A DNA stretch of 64,000 nucleotides, from contig JASBNA010000003.1 of assembly GCA_038087015.1 (NCBI GenBank), positions 1,550,001-1,614,000 of the forward strand. The letters run 5' to 3'. The notes below the pieces were generated by a model. The model saw only the letters and a list, made by a program, of their open reading frames with translations, was not told the origin of the DNA and did not search any database. This stretch comes from Cerrena zonata (Eukaryota > Basidiomycota > Agaricomycetes > Polyporales > Cerrenaceae). Position numbers and translations under genes: made by a program. Below are positions 46,979-60,100 of the stretch, piece after piece; the stretch's first letter is position 1, and the number at the start of each line of letters is the position of its first letter.

Positions 46979-49900
46979 TTATCTAGTCCACGCGGTTACC
47001 GTCTCTTGGAACCCATTGGGATTCGCGCTGGCAGGAATGACTGCTTTCCCATTTACGCTGAGCATATGAGTCAACCCGACAGTGCTAAGGCTGTATATAC
47101 TGATGGCGGAATCATTGTCAATGTTGAGGACTTGATCTTGACAGGTGTTGCTGTCTATGCATTTCTGCTGATAGTTGTTGAAGAAACTATAAAGCCCGGC
47201 TCCTGTCGATTCAATGATATCAGGTTGAGATTTTGACAGACTGTTAGTAAGCATCGAGGCGTACCAAAAACAATGATGTTGTGTGAGTTCCGCACGGTTA
47301 GGGCAAGCGCAGCAGGTCCTGGTAGAGATGGATCGTGGAATTCAGAGTTGACAGTAAACGGCGCAGGTGGGGCGGGGGTGGGTTGGAAGTATGGCTATCC
47401 AAGTCGTTAGAAATTGCAACATTGGTATGGGAATAAAAGGGGAGTCGTACAGTTTCTGTCTGTATTAGTTCCATAAAGTGGTCCTGCGCATTCACTAGGC
47501 TGTACTGATAGAGAACATGATGTTCCGCTGGAGTAACTCCCTTAGTTCGAACTCGAGGCAGAAGAGTGATGGAGATGTCTTACATCCGGTTCCAATTAAC
47601 CAAACTGGACCCGCTGATTCTGATAGGATTCCGCGGCCGCTAAAGAGAGTGAGCTGCTCTTCTGAGCCGTCCAGATTATGGTCTGCAAGCCAAACCCAAG
47701 TTCCCTAGTGAATACAATCGTAGCCCTCAGCGAGCTATAATCAAAAATGCAAGGACGATTCAAATACCTCGAGGTATGCGTTTGACTTGGGCGTCAAGTG
47801 TAAGGCTAGGAATGCAGCCATACATGCATCCGAGTCCGACCCCGACGGACAGACTGATTGTAAGTTAGTCCCCGCAGCTGAGGAATTCGTCAGAAACAGG
47901 TCTTAAATATCGCTAGAACACAAGAGATAGAATACCTCCCCCAAGTCTTAAACAGAATGTTCCGAAATTTAGTGAACTTCCTGCGACGACCGAAAACACA
48001 TACCGAATATGACTATCCCACATTCCTGCACCTCCCCGCTGCGGCGAGTTTATATTCCACTCGACCACAATAGCACCAGGAGCTGGACCCTGTGTGGCAA
48101 ACAACATATCTGTGATCTCCACAATTCCGGAAGATCCTGGAGCTCCGACCCTGACAACAGGTATCGGGTTGTTGATATCCTGGAAGGCCTTCCCGCCGCC
48201 CATAATGACACTCCATGCTTCGCCTACCACTTGCGACCCTGTAGGAATAGTTATCGTGTTGGAGATGAAATATGTCCCAGCATCGAAGAATATAATTTTG
48301 CATCCCGAGAACTACGACAGAAAAGATATATCAATATAACTCATAGAGCAATTGCATTTCACCGACCTTGTCAAATACTGCCTGAATGGCTGCAGTATCG
48401 TCCGTTTTACCATCCCCTTTCGCGCCTTGATCCTTCACGCTAACGAACTGAATGACAGCAAAATTCTCATACTGAGGATGAGTCCTCCCGAAGATATTTC
48501 CCGCACTATCCAGAAGACTGGCCGGTTTTGCCGGGGCAGGTATTGTCGACTGCACGAATTTACCTGTTGGATTAGTCCCGCTGTAAACATTACCCTGTCC
48601 CCAAGATGCGATGGTAGTAGTCCCGCCAGCCAAGACTACCTGCCCACCAACAACTCCAACTGCTGTAGGGACATTGTTCAACTTGATGTTGTTCAGGACG
48701 AGAGAACCTGCGAGAGAGGTGGATGGCTGTGAGTTGCGGATGAAGATGGGAGTGTTCGTAACGACTGCGTCGATAATGGCTTCAGCACCAACCGTCTGTA
48801 ATTCATAGTTGAAAACATTCCCAGTACCGGAATATTTATAGACTTACCTGAGCGGCCGGCGTGGTACCTCCTGTAGTTAGGTCGAAGCCTACCTGGCAAT
48901 TGTTGACTATTACACGTTGTGAGCATTTTTGCAGATCTGATATATAACGACATACTTGTGACTCCTTGGAATGTCCAGCCTGCATCGAATAGTCACAAAT
49001 ATTACCAAACAAGACCAAAAAAGATCGACAAACCCCAGTTCCAGATACCGAAGATAGCTATCCCAAACATCACAGTTAGCAGCCATATTGGACTGGACGA
49101 CATAATCACCTTACCAGTATTCGCGTTATTCACCGTAATATTACGAACAGTAAACCTATTGAAAATCGATAAACATCCTCTCGTCATCCCAATAAGCCTA
49201 TTCCAGAGAATCTCCACTCACTGCTGGTTCCCAACCCAAATACCAAATTTACCTTTTGAATAATCACACGCGTGAAGGTCACAACCACAAAAATCAAAGT
49301 CGGGAATCTTACCGCCATTGAAGATGAGATCTAAGGAACGACCACACAAAAAAACCACCAGATTACCTCGTCAGATCCCCATCTCAAAAAATTGTAACCC
49401 AGAGAACGATCTCACCTCCCATAAAGCCCCCGCTCCCGTTCTCCATGAAGATTCCTTAATGAACATGACGTCAATTAATTCCAATTGCAAAAAGAAAAAC
49501 CGCAGTGGACAACCGAGACCGAGACTGGGGCCAGAGCTCGGACGGGTAAATAGTGGCCATTTACTTTTAGGCATGGAACATACTACATAGAGAAGAGATC
49601 CGTCGAACGCACCTTGATGATTATTCCCAGCTTCGGTGCTCATTTCGACCCGGATGTTCATCAATGACGTCGCCTGAGAGACTTGCCAATGCAATCCCGT
49701 AGCCGACGCTGCAGCGGGCATTTGTCGAAGATCGATCACGAAGTTGCGGACGCTTCGGAAGAAGTTATTTTGGTTCACGAACCATTGTGCACCTCCTCCG
49801 CTAGGAATGTACGGGTCGGCATCTAGTTGGTTAGGTGTGGAGAATTAGAATGAATTGCAAACTTCATGAGCATGAAAGAGCGTACCGATCACTGCCATCC

Positions 49901-50514
49901 CAGAGAAATTTGGAGCAGCGAGAAGAGTAGGAGGGTTGCGTGCGTCACCAATGATTTGTGTATAATAATACGTTTCAATGGGAGACGTGAGCTTGTACGT
50001 GCTAAGACCGAGCTACCGATGAGAATACGGATTAAAAATAACTGGTTAGAACGCACCCTTGAGGGAAGTAAACAATTGCCGGGGTTATTGTAGATGAACT
50101 ACATGTCCCTCCTCCACAACGGCCACCGGATGACATAGCGTTGCTAGAAGTAAAATTGAAATCCAATCCAAATATAATAGCTGGAATGGGGACCGTACTT
50201 GATTGCCACCGTGTCATCAGTGACCCCATCTCCTTTGGCACCGAAATCTTTGACATTGCGGAAGACTTGGTACGAGCCAGGGTTGGGATTGAAAGCAGCC
50301 GTCCCCTGATATAAGTGTCAGCATGACTTAATACAGAGCAGAAATCATCCCGCATGGCAATCACCTGATGTTTAATTGTCTCAAGCCAAAAAGGATCGTC
50401 AGGACCTGCTGTACCTGCTCCAAGAGGTCCACTACACTGAGACCCTAATGCAGAGGCAGAGGGAGCAGCGGCTATAATGCCCACAAATGCAGGAAACAGC
50501 CAGGAGAGCAGCAT
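46979..50514 (-). CDS. GH55 exo-beta-1,3-glucanase, secreted
   Basis: The enzyme hydrolyses beta-1,3-glucan. A signal peptide opens the protein (MLLSWLFPAFVGIIAAAPSA, start 50514). The first beta-helix repeat starts with FRNVKDFGAKGDGVTDDTVAINNAM and continues through GGAQWFVNQNNFFRSVRNFVIDL, GLHWQVSQATSLMNIRVEMS and GWTFQGVTINNCQVGFDLT. The second starts FVSVKDQGAKGDGKTDDTAAIQAVFDK and continues to TYFISNTITIPTGSQVVGEAW and GAIVVEWNI, so it has the twin pectate-lyase-3 domains of GH55. The C-terminus has TWVWLADHNLD and ends FQETVTAWTR at 46979. More than 15 exons, including an 11-nt micro-exon at 47936-47946. Its neighbour GH5 enzyme acts on the same polymer. Confidence 0.92.
47936..47946 (-). 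other. 11-nt micro-exon of the GH55 gene
   Basis: On the minus strand CTGTTTAAG is followed by ACTTGGGGGAG and then the donor GTATTC. With the exons on either side it reads R-LGG-A-AGTNLQ, the conserved GH55 motif, in frame; skipping it loses LGG and breaks the frame. Confidence 0.75.
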
Positions 50515-53066
50515 GCCAAGAGTAAGAGTCGATAAAGATCCACGAGGGTGCCATCAAGCAAGTCCCGTCGTTTTTATAACCCGACGTGAACGCGCATATG
50601 AAGACGTTGACACAGTAAGAAGCATAGAAGGGTGGATACACGATACATGGATATATGATTCGGACCGAGGAGCAATGCGAGAAAGAGACGAATGAAGATA
50701 GGAACGCGAGAATCGGAGGAAGACAGAAATAAAGTCAATGTCCGGGTAAACAGCATGGTCAGCCCCTCGGGCGCATACCGAAGAAGACAGGAAGAAACAC
50801 GACTTACACTTAGACTCAACAGGACGAGACGAGTAGCCTCCGAATTTGTCTTGTGCGCGATGGAGGAGGCGAGAAGGACGCATGTCACCGCGTTCATGCT
50901 CCCCTTGTCCGTCACTCGTGACTGGATGTGAGGACATACTGTTTTGCAGTATGTACTGTAATCAGTTAGATAACCTGTTACGATCTAGAATGTAGCGCTC
51001 CACTTTTTTGTCAGGAAATTGCCTCGTGGGGAGGGAGACCTACCGTTGATAGTATGGAAGTCACACCGACGAGAGGTGTATGATATGAATATCGAGTATT
51101 GATACCTCTGGGCGTCGAGGTTGAGAACGGAGTCGTAGTTCTGAGATAGACCGACTTTCTAAGCACAGTCAACAGTCAGATCTGATACGATGACGTCGTA
51201 ACTCCCACGGAATATGGTGGTATAGGCGGTTAGTTGGCTGCAATAAATAAGGATGCATTTTCGAAATGAGAGGGCAAGGTAATATAAAAACATACTCCCG
51301 TCTGCTTAAATACATGCACTCTCCTTTCTGTGAGTTCCTGTTACGACCAAATATCGATTTGGCTTGCGCAAATACATTTGCTCTGGGAGGCTCATCCCGG
51401 TGGTTTCGAGTTGTGCCTAGCTCCGTACTTCTTGCAGAGTAAATCTGGCACCGTTCCCACAGGAAGTACACGCCGAGTCTGCAAACCTAAAATAAGCCGC
51501 ATGATAAAGAACCAAACATGTTGAGATTTTCGGAAGCATGTTCAGAAACGCTAAGCAACCTGAACCTAGCCAATGTTGAAGAACACAATCAGCTATTTTC
51601 TAAAAATACGAGAGCAATGTTGGGAACAAGCGACTTACGCTCGTAAGAGTAGGTAAGAGTCCCAAAATAAATGACGTTTGAAAATTTGGCATAGCAACCC
51701 TCTATGAGATCGGCATGTAAGAGTTCGATCCAAGAATACCAGCCGCTGTGGAGCTGACGGAGAAATACAAAGCTATAAGGTTTTCAGACTGCCCAACTGA
51801 CACTACTCCCGTATGGACAGTGAGAAAAACAAAACGCACAAAATAGGTACCGACTCACATGAACAAAAAGTTGGAGTATATGCTCATCATCAATGATACT
51901 GAACTCCCAATCCATTCAGAGCTGTATGCTTTAGTATGTTGTTGCATCAACGCCGATATCGACCATAAAACATATAAATAGGTTTGTTTATTGGAAGCTC
52001 TGCAAAACTGCTAACGTAAAGTTGGAAACGGGGTCGGATACCTTGGTGTGAATCTGTTACCGGAGATTGTATGTACCTTCGAGTTCGGCTGGCTAATGGC
52101 GGTATGAATATGGGGAAGAGTTATGATGGAAATAAGGACTAAAACCCTAAAGCTCGGAGTAACGGATATTAAAGGGCGTACGTTCTGGTCAACCTAAATT
52201 GACTTTAGGTGCGCGTGTTGTCAAGTAAACGAATTGGCTCACCATCCTTCAATAATTTCGAACGAGATATGCCAGTGGAAGCCAGCCAAAAACTTACATG
52301 AGAAAGGAAGCCGCGCTGTATGATGCAACGTTGAAACGGCAAGGAGCGGAGGTACTGAACATTGCTATATAATGAGCGGCCGTCACGAGCATCGTGAGAT
52401 GAAAGATGTGCTGCCGTTGGCTGTTGTTCGAATTGCAACCAGAGACAAGTATAGAACAACTCTGAGCCTGTCTGAGGTGTGTTTGTGCTGTACGGGAGAT
52501 TGACGTGCCGTCTGTCACAGTTGCTAGGCATGTCGACTCTTGACAATTAAATATACTAGATATATGTCATCGAGTGTCACTGAGGGTTGATTGAGAGACG
52601 CATAAGTATTGGAAAGCCTAGGGTGGTAGCACACGGCGAAAAGTCTTGGAAGTCGAAGACAAACCGCAGCGGTGGGTGTGACGATCGTGTGACCGGGTGA
52701 CAAGAAAGACGAAGAAGGAAAGATTACCTCAAGGCTACGGCAATTGTGGCTTGGGGAGTGGAAGCGGCTAGTGCCAGTGAGGGGTTCGTTTACCCTCTTG
52801 TTCGTCGCTCTCTACCTCTTCCACATCTTTCGGTCTTCCCTCGCCGCCATCCCCCCCCAACCCCCTCGAGGGCCAGCACTCCGTGGCATAAATTGCCCCT
52901 TTTCCTTTAGGTTCTCTCAGGTCAGCTGTCAACAAGCTCGATCAATCAAAACAAAGTAGGCCGTCGCATTCAACGACATCTTCACCGCCTCTTTCTCTGA
53001 CCACCACCCTCTCTCTCTCTTTTCTTTCTTCACTCAGGACCTTTTGCAGGACAAAGGATCAAGACC
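50515..53066. other. 2.55-kb intergenic region between divergent GH55 and GH5 genes
   Basis: No supportable gene is seen on either strand; open frames are short and lack family features. It must contain both promoters. A small inverted repeat (ACCTAAA/TTTAGGT, 52192-52210) is the only local structure I noted. Confidence 0.4.
52981..53037 (+). promoter_or_regulatory. Pyrimidine-rich leader of the GH5 gene
   Basis: A CT-rich stretch with a CTCTCTCTCT run lies 30-86 nt before the GH5 ATG. Such tracts are common next to transcription starts of strongly expressed fungal genes. A CACTCAG just after it could be the acceptor of a 5'-leader intron. Confidence 0.35.
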
Positions 53067-55915
53067 ATGTCTGGTCAGGCTCAATACGACCCCGTTCCAT
53101 GGTCGACGGACCATGCAGACGATGTCCCGTACAACCGTGCAGCTTCTCCTGACACCCGGAACTCTGCCTATGCAACTCCAGAAACGCAGCCTCTGGAACT
53201 TCATGAAGATCTTCCTGCCGGTGCAGCACGTCCACGTTTCATGGGTGCTGCTCTTGCTACCGACGGTCCCAATCCTCGCAATTCTATTGCCTCTTCACAG
53301 AACAGTTTTCCTATCCAAGACGACTACAACTCTTCTGTATACGCCCTCAATGCGGAAGGCTCCCATAGCTCTCGTGACCCCACTTTCTACAGCTTGAACT
53401 ACCGTGACGATCCTCATGACGGTGACTTTAACGACTCGCAAGCTCAGTTCGGTAAAGGGTCGCCTGCGATGATGCAGAGCTCCCCGTACCTTTCCGAGAA
53501 ACGCAATGCCTATGCTGCTCCCAAAGCACGCTCACGTCGAATGTTCATTATTGCGGGCGCGATACTCGGTTTGATCATATTGGTCGCCGTGATTCTTGGC
53601 GTTTACTTTGGTGTGGTCAAGCCCAAGTCGAATAATGAGCAGGACGCTTCTGGCTCACTGGGGGATTCTAAGACTAGCGCCAAGCCTTCTAGTTCCGCTA
53701 GCCCTGGCAGTCGGGTTGTTGTCACCGGCGGAGATGGCAGTACTGTCACAATGGATGACGGCACAACTTTCACTTATCAGAACTCTTTTGGTGGTACTTG
53801 GTATTGGGATCCTGAGGACCCATTCAACAACGGTGCACGAGCCCAATCGTTCTCTCCGGCATTGAATGAGACTTTCCGTTACGGTATTGATCAAATTCGA
53901 GGGTATGTGCACTGTTTTCCGGACGTATTTGGGTTTAATTAACTGACTTATTCGTCACCTACCGTAAAGTGTCAACCTTGGAGGATGGCTGAATACGGAA
54001 CCAGTGAGTACTTTTTAAATAGAACTCATTGCCAATTTTACTGATTACATATCGTTGTTGACAGTTTATGTGAGCTTCTGTCATCGGGTACCGAGATTTC
54101 AATGACTAACAGTTTCTTCCTACAGTTCGCCTGCACTATACGAGAAATACGCTAACCTTTCGAACCCGGCCATCGACGAATGGACGTTGAGCGAAAACAT
54201 GAGGGCTGATACCGCCGGTGGTGGCATCAACCAATTGGAGGATCACTACAAGACGTTCATCGTAAGTACTATTTTACTTCTGTGTATAGCCTTCGGCCTT
54301 GTCAAACTGACACCTCTATTCAAGACTGAGCAAGACTTTGCCGAGATCGCCGCCGCCGGTTTGAACTGGGTTCGTATTCCCATTGCATTTTGGGCAATTG
54401 AGGTCTGGGATGGCGAGCCGTTCCTTGCGAAGACAAGTTGGAAGTAAGCACACATACTCTCTCAGTCTTTGAAAACTCCCAACTCAACCGACCTCCCAGG
54501 TATTTCTTGAAGGCTATCCAATGGGCTAGGAAGTATGGAATCCGAATCAATCTCGATTTGCACGCTGTGCCCGGCAGTCAGAATGGTTGGAACCACTCTG
54601 GAAAATTCGGAACTATCAATCTGTTGAACGGTCCCATGGGTATCGCCAACGCTCAACGAACATTGGACTATATTAGGATCTTCGCCGAGTTCATCTCTCA
54701 ACCACAATACAGGGATGTTGTCCCAATGTTCGGTATCATTAACGAGCCTCAGGCCGCCCAAGTCTTTGGTCAAGAGAACCTTCTTCGATTGTGCGCCTTC
54801 CTTCTCATTGAATGGCACGTTTTATATACTAACCTACTTCGCAGCTACCTTGAAGGTTACAATATCGTTCGTCAAGCAAGCGGTGTTGGTCAGGGTAACG
54901 GACCCATGATCTCCCTCCACGACGGTTTCTTCGGCTTCGCCAAGTGGGAAGGAACCTTCGTCAACGCTGATCGAACCTCTCTTGATATTCACCCATACCT
55001 CTGTTTCGGTGACCAATCTGATGCAACATACGCTCAACGTGCCAAGGACCCTTGTAATGCATGGGCGAACAACCAAAATACCTCGATGAGCAATTTTGGT
55101 ATGTCTAGTGCTGGAGAGTGGAGTAATGCCATCAACGACTGTGGTCTATATGTCAATGGTGTTAACCTTGGGACGAGATATGAGGGTAATTATACTCCTG
55201 GAACCTGGCCGAGGATTGGGAGTTGTGATCAGTGGAATGATTGGACGACTTGGGACAGTTCTTTGAAAAAGGATATCAAGAATCTCGCTCTTGCCAGTAT
55301 GGATGCTCTCCAGGTATGTCGTGTTGACTTTTTCATCTTTTCTCGGAATCGCATTAACTCCGCTTATAGCATTACTTCTTCTGGACATGGAAGATCGGTA
55401 ACTCGTCTGTCACTGGTAAAGTCGAAGCACCTTTCTGGTCGTACAAACTCGGTCTCGAACAGGGTTGGATGCCTAAAGATCCTCGCGATGCTATCGGCAC
55501 ATGTGGTGGAGCCTCTCCATTCAAAGGTCCCCTCGAATCGTGGCAAACAGGTGGTGCCGGCGCCGATAAACTCCAAGCTACATTCACCTCATCGTACGCC
55601 TGGCCGCCCACAGCCATCACTTCCGCTGGCGCAGCTTCCTTGCTTCCTACCTACACCCCAAGTGGTACCGTTGTCACCCTCCCTGGTCCTACATTCACCC
55701 AATCCGCAGGTAGCACTGTCGATGCTGGAAATGGATGGCAGAATACTGCTAGTGATACTGCGTCGAACAATGTTCCTATTGCAACATGTAGTTATCTTGA
55801 TCCTTGGGTCGGCCCAACAGCTGCACCTCCATCACCGCTCTGTTCTGGTGGTACCGCTCGTCGGGATGAGATTCCTCCACCAGTCATCACTGGGCGCAGT
55901 CGTTTCCGCAAGTAG
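53067..55915 (+). CDS. GH5 (subfamily 9-like) exo-beta-1,3-glucanase with N-terminal membrane anchor
   Basis: It resembles fungal ExgD-type glucan 1,3-beta-glucosidases that act at the plasma membrane and wall. A disordered cytosolic part of about 158 residues precedes a membrane segment at 159-184 (MFIIAGAILGLIILVAVILG onward), then a Ser/Gly stalk. The catalytic domain reads GVNLGGWLNTEP, DFAEIAAAGLNWVRIPI, YGIRINLDLHAVPGSQNGWNHSG, then MFGIINEPQA with the acid/base Glu, ISLHDGFFGF, DIHPYLCF, SSAGEWSNAINDC with the probable nucleophile Glu, and HYFFWTWKIGNSS. A Ser/Thr/Pro-rich C-terminal tail ends at GRSRFRK, stop 55913-55915. Seven introns, all in frame. Start at 53067, the only Met near the leader. 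Confidence 0.93.
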
Positions 55916-56498
55916 ATCTCTATCTGACATCTAGACCCTTTCTTTATACTACTACTACTACTTTTCCATTGCGGTTGTTTCGATAAGTGAACGCGGACTA
56001 CTTCAGATACTCTCTTTGCTGTTATCGTCTCATTGTTGCATTGCATTATTTCCCTCTCCACCCACCCCCCTTGCTTCCTCCCTTTATTTCGACTCAGATC
56101 TCACTGGACTACTACGGTAGCTTACTACTAGCTTACTCCAGGCTTGGACCCTATTTTTCTCACATTTTTACGATATACACAGTACACGCACACATTTTTG
56201 TTGTTTTCGAGCATCTGCGTCATGATAGTAGCCCTCTATATGTAGGCCCTTATCAATATCTCGATATCTGAACACATAGATCAACACGGGTTTGGGAACT
56301 GCGTCTTTAGTTTTCTACTGTCGTTCTCCTTCTCGACTTTGTGTATTTATGATGAGGATATATGCGTGTTTGGTGTTTGGAATTTCGAAATTGGTGATTG
56401 TCTCTTCAAAACTATCATACTATCATACTATCATTTGTAACTGTGTTGTATACCCTTCCTTTCCACCAAAAATAACATTCAACTTTGACCAGGAATGA
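55916..56498. other. 0.58-kb convergent intergenic region (GH5 and IF1-like 3' flanks)
   Basis: T-rich and pyrimidine-rich 3' flank of the GH5 gene with a short ACTATCAT tandem run near 56412. No coding sequence is supported. Confidence 0.4.
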
Positions 56499-56868
56499 TT
56501 AGTGTTCCCCGCTTGTTGTTGCATAACGATCTTCGAGATCTTCTTGTCCTCCAAAACCGCCTTCAAAATCCCTGTCCATGGGATGTGTCCCCTCTTCCTT
56601 CTTGGCAGCTTCTGTGGCTTTCATCTGCTCACGCAGCGCTGCGAGTTGCTCCTGCTCCTGTAGAGAACAACAGAGTTTGTTTGACAATACTGATCTGGAT
56701 GCTGAAGCGATATAGAACGCACTTTCTGCTTTGCATATTGGTTCTCCGCACCCTGTTCTCTAGATTTCCATGCTCCGTCCTACAGTACATCGACAGTATT
56801 AGTAGTTGTCGCAGTCTTTTGTCGAGTACTGTTGGGTTTGGAAGTACCTGTGCGGTTGTTCCGGACAT
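56499..56868 (-). CDS. Small coiled-coil protein resembling mitochondrial ATPase inhibitor IF1
   Basis: Three exons join in frame: MSGTTAQ (from 56868, donor GTACTT), DGAWKSREQGAENQYAKQK, and EQEQLAALREQMKATEAAKKEE, then an acidic, Gly-rich tail ending TTSGEH. That makes about 78 residues. The pattern W/F-x-x-RE-x-x-x-E-x-x-Y followed by a Lys/Glu/Gln helix with leucine spacing is that of the IF1 family, which blocks ATP hydrolysis by the F1F0 ATP synthase. Against this, there is no clear mitochondrial presequence and the tail is unlike IF1. It could be another small helical protein. Confidence 0.5.
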
Positions 56869-57159
56869 ACTATGATATTGCAAGTGGTGGTACTATAGTA
56901 CTGGTGCAACTTGAATGAAGTAAGAGACGATGTGCACTTGGGGTCTATCGGCACAACTACGTCATTGCCCCTGGACGACACGGCAACACTGAGACTCGCC
57001 CCTAATTAGGCCACTTTCCAAGGTACCCAGTATTCTGGTAGTCATTAGGGCGAGGCCAATTAATGTATTCAAGTCGAAAGTCAAGGGGAAATAGCACAAG
57101 GTCGAGTAATACAAAGCGAAGAGTAGAAGAAAACTATAACGAGAGCGAATAAGTTATGA

Positions 57160-60100
57160 CTATGAATAAGCACCATTCGGTGGATGGTGCTGTTGTTGTT
57201 GCTGCTGCTGCTGCTGCATCGCTGCAGCCTGAGCGGCCTGAGCTTGCTGCTGTTGCTGTTGCTGGGTTTCGGCAAATGTTAGAAACATGGATACCAGTCA
57301 CAACATCGTAGAGTCTTACCTGAATAATTCTCTGCAGCCGATATTGTTCGGGTGTAGTAAACTGCGCGTAGTACGCCATCTGCGGTGTCATAGTAGGTCG
57401 TTGCATACCATTCATTGCCACTTGTTGGGCATCGGTTAATCCGGCCTGGGCTTGAGCAGATGGTGGCCTCGGAGAAGTGGCATGAGCAATAGCAGCAGTA
57501 TGAGGTGGAGATTGGTGTTGTGGAAGAGGTGATGTGCTCGTAGGTCTGCTATTATAGGCTGCACTTAAATGAGCACTGCTCAAAGCAGGAGCGCCAGAAG
57601 CAGCTAGACTCGTATTGGATGGTACTTGAACTGGCACTTGTCCTTGAGCCTGAGCCTGAGCTGCTGCTACGAGACGTGCTTGGACCTGAGCTTGGGCCTG
57701 AGCCTGCGCTTGAGCCTGAGCCTGCGCCTGTGCTTGGGCTTGAGCTTGGACTTGGGCTTGAGTGAGGGCCTGTGCTTGAACCTGGGTTTGAGCTTGTAGA
57801 GCTGAACTAGGGGATAGACGGTTTGTGTTACCCAATAGTCGTTGCTGCTGAGAGATGTTGACACCGCGTATTTGGGGAACCACCTGTTGGGTCGTAACGT
57901 TAGTGTTGGCAGGCCTATTCGGAGTACTAGGTTGCTGTGGACCGGTTTGTTCAACTATGAATTAGTATAAAAGTAGAGATTTAAACTTACACCAGCTTGA
58001 CCAGGTTGTGCTCTTTGAAGCAACTGATGATGCAAGTGAAGTTCTTGCTGACGCTTTCGCATCATCGCCTCATGAGCATCACGAGCATCCTTGTCGGCCT
58101 TCATACGACTGAGCTCTTGTGGGGTATATTTCGGCATCCTGTTATATTGCCCGTGTGTATCATGCATCGCTGGAGGCTTGCGTTGTGCAGCTAAACAAAT
58201 TGACCAAACTTAATAAAGGTATCCAAACGACATTAAATTGATGTTACCTTGTGCTTTCTGCGCTTGCTCCCTCTTCTTCGCAGCCTTCCGTATGGTCTCG
58301 TGCATGAGATTATGTCGCCGCCGTTTATAGTCCATGTTGGTAGGTCCAGTTACTGGTGTAGCTAACGCACTGTTAGCCCGTTTAGTTCCACGGGTGGACA
58401 TCGTAGCAGCAGGAGATTGCACAGCGGCATGGGGATCTTCACCACCACCAGGAGTCATAAATCGTGCGACATAACGATCTCGACATTCCATCCATGTCCG
58501 CTTCTCGGTGGGAATAGTGACTCTCGCGGTATTGAAAGCCTCAGCAATAAGGAACCAGTTACCAGGATACCTCTCGACCAGTTGTTTCAAGACCGCATCA
58601 TCTTGTGGCGTCCACGTATGGTCAGCTAGACGTCGTCTGTTCGCATTATTCGCTCTGCCAGCTTCAGCCATAGCAAGATAATCTGCAGGCATTCGTTTTC
58701 TGCCAAGAGACATCGCGGTACCAGTGACGCCAGGTGATACCTCAAAGAGTGCTAAAAATTGTTTAATAAGATGCATAATATAAAGACATAAAAGATACCG
58801 ACTAGAATGAGCAGTCTCTTCAACCGGTCTCGAAGTAGGACTATTAAAGTCAGCGACGACAGCCGTTTCATCCAAATCATGCCACTGCTGCTCCGTATAC
58901 GACCAGTGTTTCGACGGTTTCAGAGCACCTACGAATGTTGATTTCTGAAGCATGAACTCGTTCGTAGGAACCAATTTCGAATATGTGGTATCTTCCGCTC
59001 GTTTATTGGGATCATCGCGATCCCCTCTACGGTCTGATTTCCGTTTACCATCACTACCAGGAGGTGGAGGGACATCAAGAAGTGTGTATGGCTGAAGGTC
59101 TGGGAAGATAGAAGAAAGGTCAGGAGGGGGGAGGGTCGCGTTTAGTGTCGGGTCTTCCGTGGAAAGTTCAGACATTCCCTTTACAAGGTCGAAGTCGTCA
59201 AGATCAATGAAGAGCTTGTTCAAGTCTGAATAAACGATCTCCTCACGGAGATGAGAATAAGCGTTGGATCTAGATAATTTAGACTTGGAGTTAGGTGCTT
59301 TGTTGGAATTTGACGGCCCTGCTATTGAACCAAAGAGAGGGTTTTGCGAGGTTGCCTTGAGACCGCGAGATTCGTCAGGTTTCGCGGCCGCGTCCTTCTG
59401 ACGACCTTTAGATTCATCTTTCGTTTGAGGTTGGCTATCAAGATCCATAGCGTTAGGATTATTGGATGTAGAGGCATGCGTGCTCGACAAGGCCGAAGGG
59501 TCGTCGACGTCCTCCAGTTTTAGCCTAACTTCTTGTTGGATGACATTTGCGCTTATACTGTCTAGTTCCGCCGCAAGCGAATCCTGAGCAAGAGAGTCCT
59601 GAAGCACAGCAGAAGCATTAAGGATGTCCTGAGTATCCTTGTCCTCTTCTTCATCACTATCATCCTCGGAGGCATCGTCATTCGCTGGTGTTGAATTGCC
59701 CTTTGAATCTTCATCACCTGTCCCTGAGTCAAAGATATCCTGAGCTTTATCGGTAGTTTCGTCGCAGTCAAGTTCCTCTGGACGAGGTCGTTTCCATAGC
59801 ATACAAATACCTCGTCTTACACGCTCTTCCAGAGTCCCAGCTTCATGCCATTCCATCACAGCATGAGCAAGGCTGTATGCAAGAGCAAGTTTCCACTTTC
59901 GCTCCTCACGGAAGTCGGTGCGCATCCATTTCTATGAGTTATTCAGCAACAGTTGGTTCACACTAGGCTTTCTACCTTACCATCTCGTCAATGAGGTAAT
60001 CTCGGTGTGTTTTCATCAAGCCACCAACACCTCTCTGTTTCTTCGGTTGACGAAAGCTCCACCGACCAGCTTCTTTCAACTCCTCTACTTTCTGAAGAGT

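Noticed and set aside
52192..52210. Short inverted repeat ACCTAAA/TTTAGGT
   Set aside because: Seven-base arms occur often by chance in 64 kb and nothing nearby gives it a role.
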